Of a stretch of 64,000 bases of DNA, positions 1 to 13,900 are shown piece by piece. Position numbers and translations under genes: made by a program. This stretch comes from Phymorhynchus buccinoides (Eukaryota > Mollusca > Gastropoda > Neogastropoda > Raphitomidae): positions 31,974,871-32,038,870 of the forward strand of contig CM065711.1 in assembly GCA_017654935.2 (NCBI GenBank), in the 5' to 3' direction. A model generated the notes under the pieces. The model was not told the DNA's origin, searched no databases, and saw nothing but the letters and a program-made list of their open reading frames with translations. Numbering within the stretch: the first letter of the stretch is position 1; the number at the start of each line of letters is the position of its first letter.

Positions 1-237
1 TCACTGCCAGCCATTTTTCGGCCAAAATATACCATTAAGCTTAACTGGGTACAGAAAAAATATTATTTGCAATATTAGGAATTCCTCTGTGAAATGTATA
101 ACATTAGGCCTATCCTTACCTCCCAAAATTAAGGAAATAGGGTCTTTGGATAACAGGCCCTGATTTGATGCCTTTTAGTGACATGGGTGTTCAACCATTG
201 TGGTGCAGAAATGCGACATTGGCGGTGAAAGGGTTAA
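1..237. mobile_element. TTAA MITE family P1, right part
   Basis: The right terminal inverted repeat GGCGGTGAAAGGG-TTAA is present; the left end is cut by the window. Confidence 0.85.
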
Positions 238-798
238 AGAAATGAACATGTATGTCTGTGAGAGAGAAGGAATTAACTCATTCCATGCTGGCCAGTTGCT
301 TCCCTTTGCAAGCGTTCTGTACTGGCCGATTTGCATAGGTTGCAAAAAAAATATTTTCTAAATAATGGTAACAGATACAAACGTGACATTTTGGCAATAT
401 GTACACAATATACAGTACTAACACCTGCAACAGTTTCAAAGCATCCACTTGATTAGTTTTGATTTGTGATATTTTAAAATAAATGCATGTTTTGTCAAGC
501 CAGGCACACTCATAATAGCGAAAATATAATTTTAAGGTCCCAAAATAACCGGCAGCCAGCCAGTCAGTGTCAGAGGCATGAATGAAACGTAGTAGTAGCC
601 CTCTGAGCCACTTTGAAGCACGCATGACTGTTAACCTATGAACTATGAATTTTTAAAGTTCACATGCGATATCCCGTTACCTTAGTAACGAGGCGTTGTG
701 CGCATGCCCTGCGACGAGAGCGCAGGTTAGTATAGAAAGAGTTAAACTGTATCCTACATACTGTTATCAAATACATCTATTTTTGTTCTCTTTCACAG
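238..798. other. Intron of the pseudouridine gene, no recognised content
   Basis: AT-rich sequence between a P1 MITE and the first visible exon. I see no repeat partner elsewhere in the window. Confidence 0.6.
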
Positions 799-905
799 CC
801 ATGGACGTCAGCGCAGATCTTCGGGAGTTGGGCAGAACACCGGTTGCCGTGGTTTCTGCTGGCGTCAAATCCATCCTGGACATCGGCCGCACTCTGGAAT
901 ACCTG
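799..905 (+). CDS. Pseudouridine gene, exon 1 of window (glycosidase core)
   Basis: The acceptor is TTTCACAG and the donor GTCAGT. The exon begins with the last two bases of a codon and reads [13 protein letters not shown] then [15 protein letters not shown]. The Lys in GVKSILD is probably the Schiff-base lysine of the family (Lys166 in E. coli PsuG, from memory). The exon starts mid-domain and is preceded by an acceptor, so its ATG is unlikely to be the true start. Confidence 0.9.
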
Positions 906-3900
906 GTCAGTGTCTACAGGTGACTTCAATCCCCAAACTCTAAAATCTCAGAGGAAGGATTTTCTTTCTCCGTCTCTGTCTCTCTGTTCCACCCCCACCC
1001 CCCCTCCCCTCTCAGTAATTTTGTTGGTCCCGATTTAATCAACATTATGCCAAAAACTCTTTATGTCAAAGTAGTGTCTGTCTCAAATTAAAATTTCAGT
1101 CCCTCCAATTTCGTCTCATCAGATTTCCATTTTTTATCTTCATTTCTTTCTTTTCTTCCAGTAATATGGGTGGATTGATTAGTTGTGATATTACAGTGGA
1201 ACCTCCCTTATAAGACCTAAAAAAAATCATCCCAAATGAGGTCTTATAAAGGAGGGGTCTTATAAGGGAGGTAATTTTAATACTTACAAAGAAGGGAAAT
1301 GTCTCAGAGAAGTAGGTCTTATGTGGGAGGGAGTCTTATAATGGGAGGTCTTATAAGGGAGGTTCCACTGTATTGACTGATTGGTACTGCTGGATTTAAA
1401 CCAAAACAAAATTGCTATCAGTATCTTTTTGTTTCCGTAATAGGTGAAGGGGTTGGTGGTGTTATAGATGGATTAATATTGTTGCTGTTATCGATGGCTT
1501 AGCTTCTTCTTCTTCGATCGCTCAGACAGTTTCCTGTCAATTATGAGCGTAGATGCGTCATGCTGCCGTTATGCGCCTAGCTAAGAAATAGTTAGGCCCA
1601 GCAAGTCCGACTTCGGCTAGGGGAAATCTTTTGTAAAGTGTTTCGTGAAAAAAGGCAGGAGAATGGACCGGTAAGGCAAAAAGATAGTAGATGACAGCAA
1701 GCAAAGGGAAAAGGCAGAGTCAAAGAGAGTGACAGAGTAGAGGAAGTTACAAGCACAGAACTTCCAGAAGGTGGGAGAACTATTTACACAAAAGACCCCC
1801 CGGTATCCCCATGGGGGTGGGTGGGGGGTGGCTTAGCTATTATCATCTCTTTTATGTATAAAGGATTAACCCTTTCTCCGCCAAAGTCGTATTTTAGCAC
1901 CACAGTGATTTTGCACCTATGTCACTGAAAGGGGTCTATTATCCAAAGATTCTATTGTCTTAGTTTTGGGAAGTCTTATTTTATATATTTCACAGAAGAA
2001 TCACCAATACTGCATATGGATTTTGTTCTCTACCCAGGTAAATTTAATCGACATTTTTGGCTGAAATATGGCTGGCGGTGAAAGGGTTAAAGTTAATAAT
2101 GAAAATCTTGTTCGATAGGAGATTAGTAAAAGAGACTAATCAATATCATTATAAATGCCAGTTACTATTAATTTGTCGTCTCATCACAGGAAACGGAAGG
2201 AGTCTGCATCATGACCTTTGGCCCCGGCACAGATTTCCCAGCATTCTTTGCGCCTCGTAGCGGACACCAAGCTCCATATAACGTCAACTCGCCCGATGAA
2301 GCCGCCAGTGTCATAGGTCGGAAAGGGATGCGTGGTTTATGCATAACGTCCCCGTGGGGATACCGGGGGGTCTTTCGTAAAAATAGTTTCCCACACCTTC
2401 TGGAAGTTCTGTGCTTGTAACTTCCTCTAATCTGTCACTCTCTTTGACTCTTGCCTTTTCCCTTGGCTTTCTGTCATCTGCTATCTTTCTGCCTTATTGG
2501 CCCCATTCTCCTGCTTTTAAAAAAAAAAATCTTCCAAATAATGTTTCTCCTTTGAGCTCCTCCGAAATCGGAATGTGTCGGCTGTACGCAGTGGGGAGAC
2601 CAGTGAAAACTGAAAACCGGACAGACCTGTTTATCCTCCCGGTTTTGCCGGAATTATCCCGGGAATTTTCAAAAATTCTGGGTAAAATAATAAATTCCGG
2701 TTGAACGCTGAAAATCCCAGGATTTCGAAAAAACGTCTATTATTTGTTTCCGTTTGTATGAAAAGACGCATGGGTTGACCGAAACCTTGGAGTTCTGAGA
2801 CGTGATTTTTCATTGGTCCGTGGACCCCCCTCAACCAATGATAGTATTTCTTGTTGGCAGAGATTGTAGTTTTGCGCCAAACATGTCGTCAGGCAAGTCA
2901 ACCGCAGGCGGCAAGCGCCAGAAATCTTCGACTAACGACAGCAGTGATAGGGTGAAACGGCCAAAAGTGAAGCAGAAGTTTTCTCAAAAGTATGTGAAAG
3001 TGCCAGGAATAACAAGTTCGCGTTTGGGAGACGAGCATGCACACTGCAAGTACTGCAACATGGACTTCAAAATTTCGCCATGCTTCTTCGTGTTGACATG
3101 TTCAGTGATGTCGCTTATGCCGCCATGCGAGTCGTGTACCGATGTGAATTCTTTTTTTTCCTTCTCAAATTCCGGGGTTTTCTGTGGCAAATTCCAGGTG
3201 GTTCATTATAAGGGTAAACAGGTCTGCCTTACTCATTATGGCCATATGGCCTGGGAACGCAGAATAATAATAATAATAATGCAGAATGTTGTCGTGTGAA
3301 GTTCGTTTCTACTGTATTGGATTCAAACTCTGGTCCATAGATGAATCACACTCCTCCTCCTCCCCCCCCCCACCCAGTTTTGACTTCTAAGGGTTAACTC
3401 ATTCAAGTCGTTCCGGCCATATATGTCCGGAATTAATAGATAGCTGTCAATTTTATGCAATTGCTTCAAGGGAAGTAAATCTGTGTACCTTGGTCACTTC
3501 CAGACTCGCTTCGCTCTCTTAGACCACAATTTTGCCTCTGACGTTGCCTTTGTAGCGGTTTGTTGTGGGGAAGCCAATCGGTGTGGAGAGTTTTTCGATA
3601 TAAAGTCTATAATATAAAAAAGTCTGATCTGATACTTTTTGAGGGAGACAATTATTAGCGATGCTGTTTCCATAGCGATTTAAAGTACAGACAAGTGATG
3701 GCGATTTTTTTTCCCGTCTCAGATTGTCGAAATCACTAACAGTTATAAGTCGTGCTGTTTGTTATCCCCATTTTTGAAGAGTGCTCTGTTTCAAGGTTAG
3801 GCTAGGTTAGGTACTTTATAGTCACAGATGCGTCTCTCCCACCTGGAGAGCACGTCGCAGCCAGAGGCGCGCCTCTCTTTTGTGTGTGTGTGTGTGACTG

Positions 3901-6900
3901 ATGAGGGAGGTAAATTTTGACCAAATGACAACTTTTTCGTTGCCACCGGATTTAACGTGTGCTAAGTGCATGAGCACACGGGACCTCGGTTTATCGTCTC
4001 ATCCCGGAAAGACTCCATGTTCAGACCGCAAGGCCTAGTGCAAAGTGAGAGGAAAAATCCCCTGTACTCAGGTTTGAACTCAGGGTTTACTTGACACGAA
4101 GCGACCGCGCTACTACTGTGCCACTCTACACAATTATCAGGGAAAAGAATTTAGGATGATTCTGTTTTCTTTCCTGTCTGACAGATTGTCGACGTCAGTT
4201 GCAGCTGTCGAGCGGCATGCTGTTTGCGGTCCCCATTCCTGAAGAGGGCGCTGCTTCAGGGGAGGCAATTGAGGTCGCCATTCAACAGGCTGTGGAGGAA
4301 GCAAGGTTAGACCTAGAGCAAATTCTAAATATTAATTTGGTTTGAATTCTAAGTTTATCCCCATTCCTGAAGAGGGCGCTGCTTCAGGGGAGGCAATTGA
4401 GGCTGCAATTCAACAGGCTGTGGAGGAAGCAAGGTTAGAGAGAATTCTAAATATTAATTTGGTTTGAATTCTAAGATTATTTATTTTTTCTGCTATTTAG
4501 AATCTTTTGTTTCTTAACATTTTTTTAAATTCTTGATTGTACATAGACATGTACCGTAATTTCCGGGTTATAAGGCAATATTGTTTTCTCCAATTTCGAC
4601 CTATGCGCCTAATAAACGAGGGTGCCCTATTAGTGAACAAAGAGAGGCAACGATTGCCGTGTTCAGTACAGTCTACTGTGAGTCAGACATCAAAAGTCAT
4701 TGTAGAGCTTAAAATGCCATAAATTCTATCAGTTTTCGCGAAGAAAAGTTCAAACACAACAACAGGAAGTCGAACAAACGGAAGTTCGATTTTTTTAAAG
4801 GGGAGCCAACTCTCATTTATGACAGCAGTAAAGGTGGTCAGTAAGCGTTTACAGGATGCGTACAGGCTTCAAAGTTTGCCGTATAAACAAAGGCGCCTTT
4901 TACTTTAATTTTCTTCAGATTTTTCTTGAAAATTGCCCTATTCGCCTTATACACAGCAGCGCCTAATGATCCGAAAAGTACAGTACCAAAAACTCAATGC
5001 TTACTTACATGTAGATTATTACTGCATTTAGTATTCATGTTTTTTTGCTTTTTTGGGGGTTATTTAGGATACTTTTACAGCTCATAGCCGATATGCTGTT
5101 TAATAACATTATCGATGTGGTGCTTGTTGTTCATTGATTTACGCTTTTTTTCTTTTCCAGGAAGTCAGGGGTGAAAGGTCGAGAGGTCACGCCCTTCATC
5201 TTACGACGTGTGAACGAACTGACTCAGGGGGCATCACTGTCAGCCAGTATCCTTTGGGTTGTGTCCCTTTGTGGTTGCGTTTGCATAATTGTGTGTCAGT
5301 GTGTGTGTGTGTGTGTGTGTGTGTCAGTGTGTGTGTGTGTGTGTCAGTGTGTGTGTGTGTGTGTGTGTGTGTGTCAGTGTGTGTGTGTGTGTGTCAGTGC
5401 GTGTGTTTGTCATCACTAAAACCCTAGTCATAATATTAATATTGAAAGATTTTTGGCTCACTCGTGTTAACGAAGTTAACATGAAGTAAGTCTATAGTAT
5501 GATAGTTGTTTGGTTGTGTGTGTGTGTGTGTGTGTTGCGTCCATGGTCTAATCTCCAAACTTTAACGTTGGCATTTTCTCGGGAAATAGATTATCGAAGG
5601 TGTACATTGTTCAAACTTTGCATACACATAGATGTTTATGCAAGCTTTCAAACAATAATGATTTGAATAATTAAATACTCAAAACAGCACTGTAAGCAGA
5701 TAACAAACAGATAACATTTTAGATTAGTGGGTTAGAGAGCATTCAACAAGCAACATGAGTTAAGAAACTCATCAACACTGAAAGCCTCGATAGCTCAATG
5801 GTCTGTCTGTCATGCCAGTGGTTCCGGGTTCGATTCTCAGCACGGGCACTTTTTAAATATTTTTTATGTGGTATCCATTAACGATAGTTTCGTTTGTATC
5901 TTAACATTTTATTGGCAATCTTGTACTTTAGACATCCCCCTCAATTTTGGCCATAATGGGTAAAGTACGTCTGTGTCCGGTTCAGTTTTCACTGGTCTCC
6001 GCCCGCTGTGTACAGCCGACACATTCCGATTTTGGAGGAGCTCAAAGGATAATTATTTGGAGGACTTTTTGGAGAGAGAAAAGGCAGGAGAATGGGCCAA
6101 AGCTTTTAATTCAAAACTTTTAGTTTAAACAAAAATACACATCAAATTGTCTTTGTAAAAGTTCTGGTTGTATGTTTGCAATAATGCTGCAATTGTACAT
6201 TTATTTGCTTGTATTACTGTTAGCTGTTATTGCTTTTCCTTTCTCTTTTTCAATGTACTATTATTATTTTTTATAACTTACACCCCACACTGCTTCTGTA
6301 GTGGAACACATCAGTTCCATAATAAATAAATAAATTTTTTACTTGTTGCCTAGATAGTACATCTTTTTTAAACTTGAAGAAATAAAACCAGCAATTTTGT
6401 TAAATTGTGCAAATTTTCAGTTTGTTCTAAAAATCTTTGTCCAGTTCAAACGTTGACCAACTAAAGAGTATACATCTTTGACATATTAAACCCAGAGCTC
6501 GTCAGACCTGTTTACCCCAACACAAGTCTGGAGTAGTCTGGATAGCTGAAATGAGTAGTTTTGGTGTGAAATGAGTAGTTTTATTCATTAACCTCTTGAC
6601 TGCGTAGGATGAATCCGCTCGTCCTAGAGCGGGCGTTTCCGGCTTGACTGACAATGCTGACGACGAGTCCGTTCGTCCCCGTCACATGCGTTTATATTGG
6701 CAAGGGTAAAGGGCCAGCATCACTGTGTTGGAGAAAACAAATTGGACAGCTGAAAGGTAGAGTTGTTTCCCTTTCGTTTGATACCTATTATGGGATACCT
6801 TGCCGCAAATGCGCGCGCGTGCACGACCTGTTTTCATCAAGTTTGAGCGAAGTAGACTTCACTGAGTTCACATGCTCTCTGGTTTGACAAAGTAAGATTG

Positions 6901-9900
6901 CATCGAAAAAGTGGTATAATTGCAAATGAAGTTTTGACAATTCTGCAAGATATCGACTCCAATGACGAGGATTTCGATCCAGATAACATTGAGCATAAAT
7001 CGTGTGTTGATGGTGATGATTTTGATTGTGCTGATAGCCCAGCACTGGGGGATTGACTTCCAGCCTAGTCGGCTCAGCAGTCAAGGGATTAAACCATCAA
7101 AGAATGTTCACTGAAAATGAGTAATTAGAGCATTTTTTTCACTTCTATTTTAAAGAGTAGTAGAGGTCCAAATAGAGTAGAATACTAAACAGGTCTGGCT
7201 CGTGTATGGCTAAAACTTTACCTATAAAGATTGTTCATAGTCTTGCTTGCAAACCATGAGTGTTGCATCGTTTTTCTTGTTCGTTTTTGCATTCCTTTTC
7301 GAAAGATTTACATATGTTTTTCGTAGCTTGTATCATACTTTTTTTTAATTTACATATTTTCAAAATTACATTACATCAGATCCAGTATATCCTTCGTTAT
7401 TTCTGAACTCACGATAACAGACATGGCGCTGATTCACAACAATGCCCAAACCGCCGCACAAATCGCGGTGGCGTTGTCCAACAAACGACAAAACGAGCGA
7501 CAACGAAGCCCCACAAAGCAACCTGACACCACGCTAGCAGCGCCATCTACTTCCTGCGGCAAGGGGAAGCGGCGTACGGGGGAAATAACCGGCCAAGGGG
7601 AGCGAAGGCAGGAGAGAGTGAGAGGGGGAGATGATTTGTTGGAAAAGAAGAGGGTGTGCCTTGGGTGTTGTGAGAATTCCCAGGACGTTGCTGGAAAGCC
7701 GGTAAGTTAATGTATGAAGGGGGGGGGGGAAGATGGTGTGTGTTTGGGGGGGGGGGGGTGGTGAGTGGATGGGTGGGAGGACTGTGACTGTGTGCGCGTA
7801 CACATGAAAAAATAGTCACTCCAATGAGAGACTTAGTGCGATTTTTCTCACGCCAGAGGGCATGACGCTCGTGTGGGGCTAATCCTCTCTATGTTATTAG
7901 TTGGGGATAAAGAAAGAGAGAGAGAGACAGTGAGTGGTCCTACCATCACTCTCTCTCTCTCACTACGCCCAAGTAAGAAAATCGCGTGATAAGCCCCTAG
8001 TGCATTGACTGCCCTCTGGCGTGACAAATATCGCCATAGGTCGACCATTGTGTCTGCAAGCGTGAGCATTCTGCATGTGTGTGTATTAGCTAATGTATGT
8101 GTGTGAGTGTGTGTGTGTGTGTGTGTGTATGGACAATCTTGATGTTATTGTAAAATGGAGTAAACGATTTGTTTTCATTTCTCTTATCGTTTTTCTTTTT
8201 CGTTCGTTCAGTGAATGAATGAGCAGACAAGGTATTGGATTGTGGACGACAGTTACATCTGTTGTCATATATATTATAGTATCCGCTGTAAGAGTATTAA
8301 TAATAGAATGAGCAGACAAGGTATTGGATTGTGGACGACAGTTACATCTGTTGTCATATATATTGTAGTATCCGCTGTAAGAGTATTAATAATAGAATGA
8401 GCAGACAAGGTATTGGATTGTGGACGACAATTACATCTGTTGTCATATATATTGTAGTATCCGCTGTAAGAGTAATAACTCATTCAAGTCGTTCCAGCCA
8501 TATATGTGCAGAATTAATAGATGGTTGTCAATTTGATGCATTTGCTTCAAGGGAAGTAAATCTGTGTGCACACCATACCTTGGTCACTTCTAAACTCGCT
8601 TCGTTCCCTTAGACCACAATTTTGCCTCTGACTTTGCTTTTGTAGTGGTTTGTTGTGGGGGAAACCAATTGGTGTGGAGAGTTTTTCTATATAAAGCCTA
8701 TATATAACAAAAGTCTGATCTACCACTTCCCTATGTCTAAACCTGAAGTAAAAACCCGTAATCTTCTTTTATGTATTCTTTTGTTTGGCTGGAGTGATTT
8801 GTGAGGTTTTTTTATAATTCAAAACCGTTGCGATGCGAGTGAGTTAAAAATAGAGTCACTGCAATAACAATTATTTTGCTATTAATGTGATTAAATTCTT
8901 TTTTTCTGGGCAGCTTTTTTGAAGGACACGGTAAGACATTGACAAAAAATGTTGCTTTTTTCTGCAACGTATGTGTTTGATTTGTTTCTAACCTGGGTTT
9001 AATATTGTTTGATTTTGTAGAAAGGCATTTGGTGTTTGGCCAATGATTATTGTTGTAGCCTATCGGACACTAATACTTGGGGCGGTAGAGTGGTTGCACT
9101 CACAGAATTTGTATGTACCGTATTTTTCGGTTCATTAGGCGCTGCTGTGCATAAGGCGATTATGGGCAATTTTCAAAAAAAAATTTGAAAAAAAATAAAA
9201 TAAAAGGCGCCTTCGTTTATAAGGCACGTTGCAAAAGACTTTGAAGCCTGTACCAGCGTCCTGTAAGCACTAATCGACCGCCATTACTGCTGTCATAGAT
9301 GAGAGTTCGCTCCCCTGTCAAATTATTGAACTTCCATTTGTGCTGCTTCCTGTTGTTGTGTTTGGACAATTCTTCGCGAAAACTGATAGAATTATGGCAT
9401 TTTAAGCTCTACAACGATGCTTTTTACATCCAATGAAGGGTTATGGCATCTGTTGGACAGTATCTGGGATCATAATAGGGATTTTGAAGCATTTTAACGT
9501 GAGTATTTGTCATATCGGCGACTCGTTACCACTTTCGATGTTGTGACTCGCAGTAGACTGTACTGAACACGGCAATCGTTGCCTCTCTTCTCACGATTTT
9601 GTTCACTAATAGGGCGCCCTCGTTTATTAGGCGCATAGGTCGAAATTGGAGAAACAAAATATTGCCCTATAGCCCGAAAATGACGGTATTCGTTTCCTTT
9701 AATGGTTTGTATTGATGGCTTTTATTAATAAACTGTATATTGCTTGACACTATTAAGGAGAGCAGGCTTTCATGCGGTTATTGCAAGACATTTTTTTTAC
9801 TTTTTGTTTCCTTCAAGTTATTTTAAGCTTTTTTTATATATAGAAATAATCATTTTTGAGTAAAGGTCAAGATGTGCCCCCCCCCCTGCATTTCTCGGTT

Positions 9901-10912
9901 AATTCTATTTTTCCGTTTTTGCCTTTCTTACCATACATAAAGCTGTATTTTAGGAACATTTTCAGCTAATAACCTTTTTGGAATACTAACCCTATCCCTA
10001 ACCCTAGCCCTAAACCTAACCCTACCCCCCACTATGTACTGCAGTACACCGCGATTTGTCACAGTTGTGGTTCGTTGCGTTTTCCCGTCTTATAGGGTGG
10101 GGGATAGAGTTAGGGTTAGGGCTAGGGTTAGTATTCCAAAAAGGTTATTAGCTAAAAATGTTCCTAAAATACAGCTTTATGTATGGTAAGAAAGGCAATA
10201 ACGGAAAAATACAATTAACCGAGAAATGTAGGGGGGGGTGGCACATCTTGACCTTTACCCATTTTTATATGGGTTGGTTTAACTTAAGTTTTGATTGTCA
10301 ACGTTTTTTTGTCTTTTGATATTTTATTTTGCTATTTTTTTGTCATTATTGTTGTTGCTGCTGTTGTTTGGGGTTTGGTTTGTTTGTTATGTTGTTTTTT
10401 TCTTCTTCTTCTTCGTTCGCTCAGACAGTTTCCTGTCACATGAGCGTAGATGCGCCATGCTGCCATTATGCGCCTAACTAAGAAACAGTTAGGCCCCAGC
10501 TATGTCCGACTTCGGCTGAAGAAATCTCTGTCAGAAGTTATAGACAAAAGTCAGGAGGAGAATGGACCAGTAAGATAGAAAGATAGCAGATGACAGTAAG
10601 CAAAGGGAAAAGGCAGAGTCAAAGAGAGTGACGGATTAGAGGAAGTTGCAAGCACAGAACTTCCAGAAGGTGGGGGCACTACTTGTATGAAATACCCCCC
10701 CCCCCCCCCGGTATCCCCATGGGGGTGGGGGGTGTTGTTATGGTTTTGTAATTCATGGATTTGAGTGACAGGTATACTACGCTGTGTTCATTGTTCTTTT
10801 TCATTAATAATTTTTATTTAAACCATCAATCCTTGAAACTATGATTTTTGGTTCACTCAAGTTAATGAAGTTAACACAAAGTGAGTCTATAGTATGATAG
10901 TTGTTCGGTTGT

Positions 10913-10944
<32 letters not shown>

Positions 10945-13900
10945 TGCGTCCGTGGTCTAATCTCCAAACTTTAATGTTGGCATTTTCTCGGAAAATAGAA
11001 GTCATACATTGTTCAAACTTTGCACACATATAAATGTCTATGCAAGCTTTCAAACAATAATGATTTGAATAATTAAATACTTAAAACAACACTGTAAACA
11101 GACAACAAACAGATAACATTTGAGATTAGTGGGTTAGAGAGTATTCAACAGGCAACATGAGTTAAGAAACTCATCAACACTGAAATCCTCGATAGCTCAT
11201 TGGTAGAGCGTCTGTCTGTCATGCCAATGGTTCCAGGTTCAATTCTCGGCACGGGCACTTTTTCTTCTTTTTTATAAAGTTTTATCCATTAACGATAGTT
11301 TCATTTGTACTTTAACATTTTATTGGCAATCTTGTACTTTAGACACCCCCCCCCCCCCTCCCTTCAATCTTTGTTTGTTGTTGTCCCTTATGTTCCTGTT
11401 CGAGTGAGCCTTGAAGGCTTTGCCTCTTGTTGTTTTAAAATTCAACATTTGAAAGAAAGTTATATTCTCAGTTTAAAATATAAATTTGAAAAAAGACTAT
11501 TATTGCATTTGTTCTGCTATTTAACAATGAAAACAGGATTGCCATGCATGTATTAAAGTTCAAAGCTACAAGTATATTGACGAAATTGAACAAAGGGTAA
11601 TTACTCTCTTTTTCTAATTAACTCCCCTCCACCAAAGTTGATGACGATGCCAATCACCTAGCAGTGCGTGGGTCAGAACCAAAGTGAGACAAACAAAGCA
11701 TCATTCTTTAAAAAAAATGTGCCAAGTTCGCCTTTATGACCCTCCACCCACACAGTGCACATCAACAATGGTGGAGAGGACGACATACAAACAAATGAAC
11801 ATCTATCCAAGAGTGGCATAGTAGCCTTCTAAGCCTTGAATATGTTACACATAAACAACATACAACACAGAGCAAACTGGTAAGCCTCGAAAGAAAGTTT
11901 GGTTAATCAAAGAATGAAATAGTGAGGCCAAATATATTTTTAGAGTTGATTCTTCGAATCAGGATTTTGGAAATTGTTTCAAAAAGAAGCGTACTATCAG
12001 GTTTAAAAAAAGGAAAAGAAACAAAACTGGTATTTGTTTGTTCAAAAACTTGTGCATTTTAAACAAAACTGTGGCATGTATTTCAATATTGAACCTTGCC
12101 AGATTGTTAGAGAGAAGATGCTTTCCTGTACTATCTATTGGAAAATGAAATAGTTGAAACAGGACTGCAGGTTTTATAATCTGAATATGTGATTGTCAAT
12201 ATACAGTGGTGACACACTGTGATGTATTAGTACTGTCGTCATGACATTATGCGATTGTCAACGTACAGGGCGACAGTGGTGACATGCTGTGATGTATTAG
12301 TACTGTCGTCATGACATTATGCGATTGTCAATGTACAGGGCGACAGTGGTGACATGCTGTGATGTATTAGTACTGTCGTCATGACATTATGCGATTGTCA
12401 ACGTACAGGGCGACAGTGGTGACATGCTGTGATGTATTAGTACTGTCGTCATGACATTATGCGATTGTCAACGTACAGGGCGACAGTGGTGACACGCTGT
12501 GATGTATTAGTACTGTCGTCATGACATTATGCGATTGTCAACGTACAGGGCGACAGTGGTGACATGCTGTGATGTATTAGTACTGTCGTCATGACATTAT
12601 GCGATTGTCAACGTACAGGGCGACAGTGGTGACATGCTGTGATGTATTAGTACTGTCGTCATGACATTATGCGATTGTCAACGTACAGGGCGACAGTGGT
12701 GACACGCTGTGATGTATTAGTACTGTCGTCATGACATTATGCGATTGTCAACGTACAGGGCGACAGTGGTGACACACTGTGATGTATTAGTACTGTCGTC
12801 ATGACATGTCATTGTCAATGTACAATGCGGCAGTGGTGACACACTGTGATGTATTAGTACTGTCGTCATGACATTATGCGATTGTCAATGTACAAGGCGA
12901 CAGTGGTGACACACTGTGATGTATTAGTACTGTCATCATGACATTATGCGATTGTCAACGTACAAGGCGACAGTGGTGACACACTGTGATGTATTAGTAC
13001 TGTCATCATGACATTATGCGATTGTCAACGTACAGGGCGACAGTGGTGACACACTGTGATGTATTAGTACTGCCGTCATGACATTATGCGATTGTTTATG
13101 CACAGGGTGACAATGTCAGTACACAGAGGGACACACTGACATACAAGCACTGCCATCACGACGCATGCATACAATATGCAAATGACACTCATACCAGGCA
13201 AGCCCTACATCCCCCCAAAAAAAACCCGACTAATTCGTTTTCATTTATTCATTAATCATCAGCATTGTCATCATTACAGTTACTTTGACATGTCATCATG
13301 ACAGGTGGTGGTCGGCGCGGCAGTGGTGGATTTCTGCGCCAAGGTCAAGGTCAGCCAGATCGAGGTCAGTGATTGGCTGATATGTTATTTAGACAAACAA
13401 ATCGTCAGCTTCTTCTTCTTCTTCTTCTTCGATCGCTCACACTTTCCTGTCAATTATGAGCACAGATGCGTCATGCGCCTAACTAAGAAATAGTTAGGCC
13501 CAGCAAGTCCGACTTCAGCTGGAGGAAATGTTTTTGAAAGTGTTTCGTGAAAAAAGTCAGGAGAATGGACCGGTAAGGCAGAAAGATAGTAGATGACAGT
13601 AAGCAAAGGGAAAAGGCAGAGTCAAAGAGTGACAGATTAGAGGAAGTTACAAGCACAGAACTTCCAGAAGGTGGGGGGACTATTTTGCAAAACACACACA
13701 CACACACACACACACCACCCCGTCCCCACACATATTATTCAAAATCACCACCCTCAACCACGCCTCTCCCCCATCACACACACACACACACACACACATT
13801 TGAAATGACCGAAATATTGAGTTTTCCGTTCCTCGTGTAAAGTGACGTCTTTTGACTTATGTCCCTTTGATTTGCACACAGCGATATATTGCTACTGTTG

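Noticed and set aside
5783..5849. A functional tRNA-Asp gene
   Set aside because: About six bases of the D arm and anticodon stem are missing and the acceptor stem mispairs.
7423..7819. - strand frames opposite exon 5
   Set aside because: They are shadows of exon 5 and the adjacent G-run, without splice or family support.
9980..10130. A possible chromosome-fusion site from telomere motifs
   Set aside because: The motifs lie symmetrically inside a foldback element found again at 35079, so they belong to the element.
12185..13110. Regular 70-bp repeats that could suggest a CRISPR array
   Set aside because: There is no repeat-spacer structure; the whole 70-bp unit is repeated, and the context is a eukaryotic intron.
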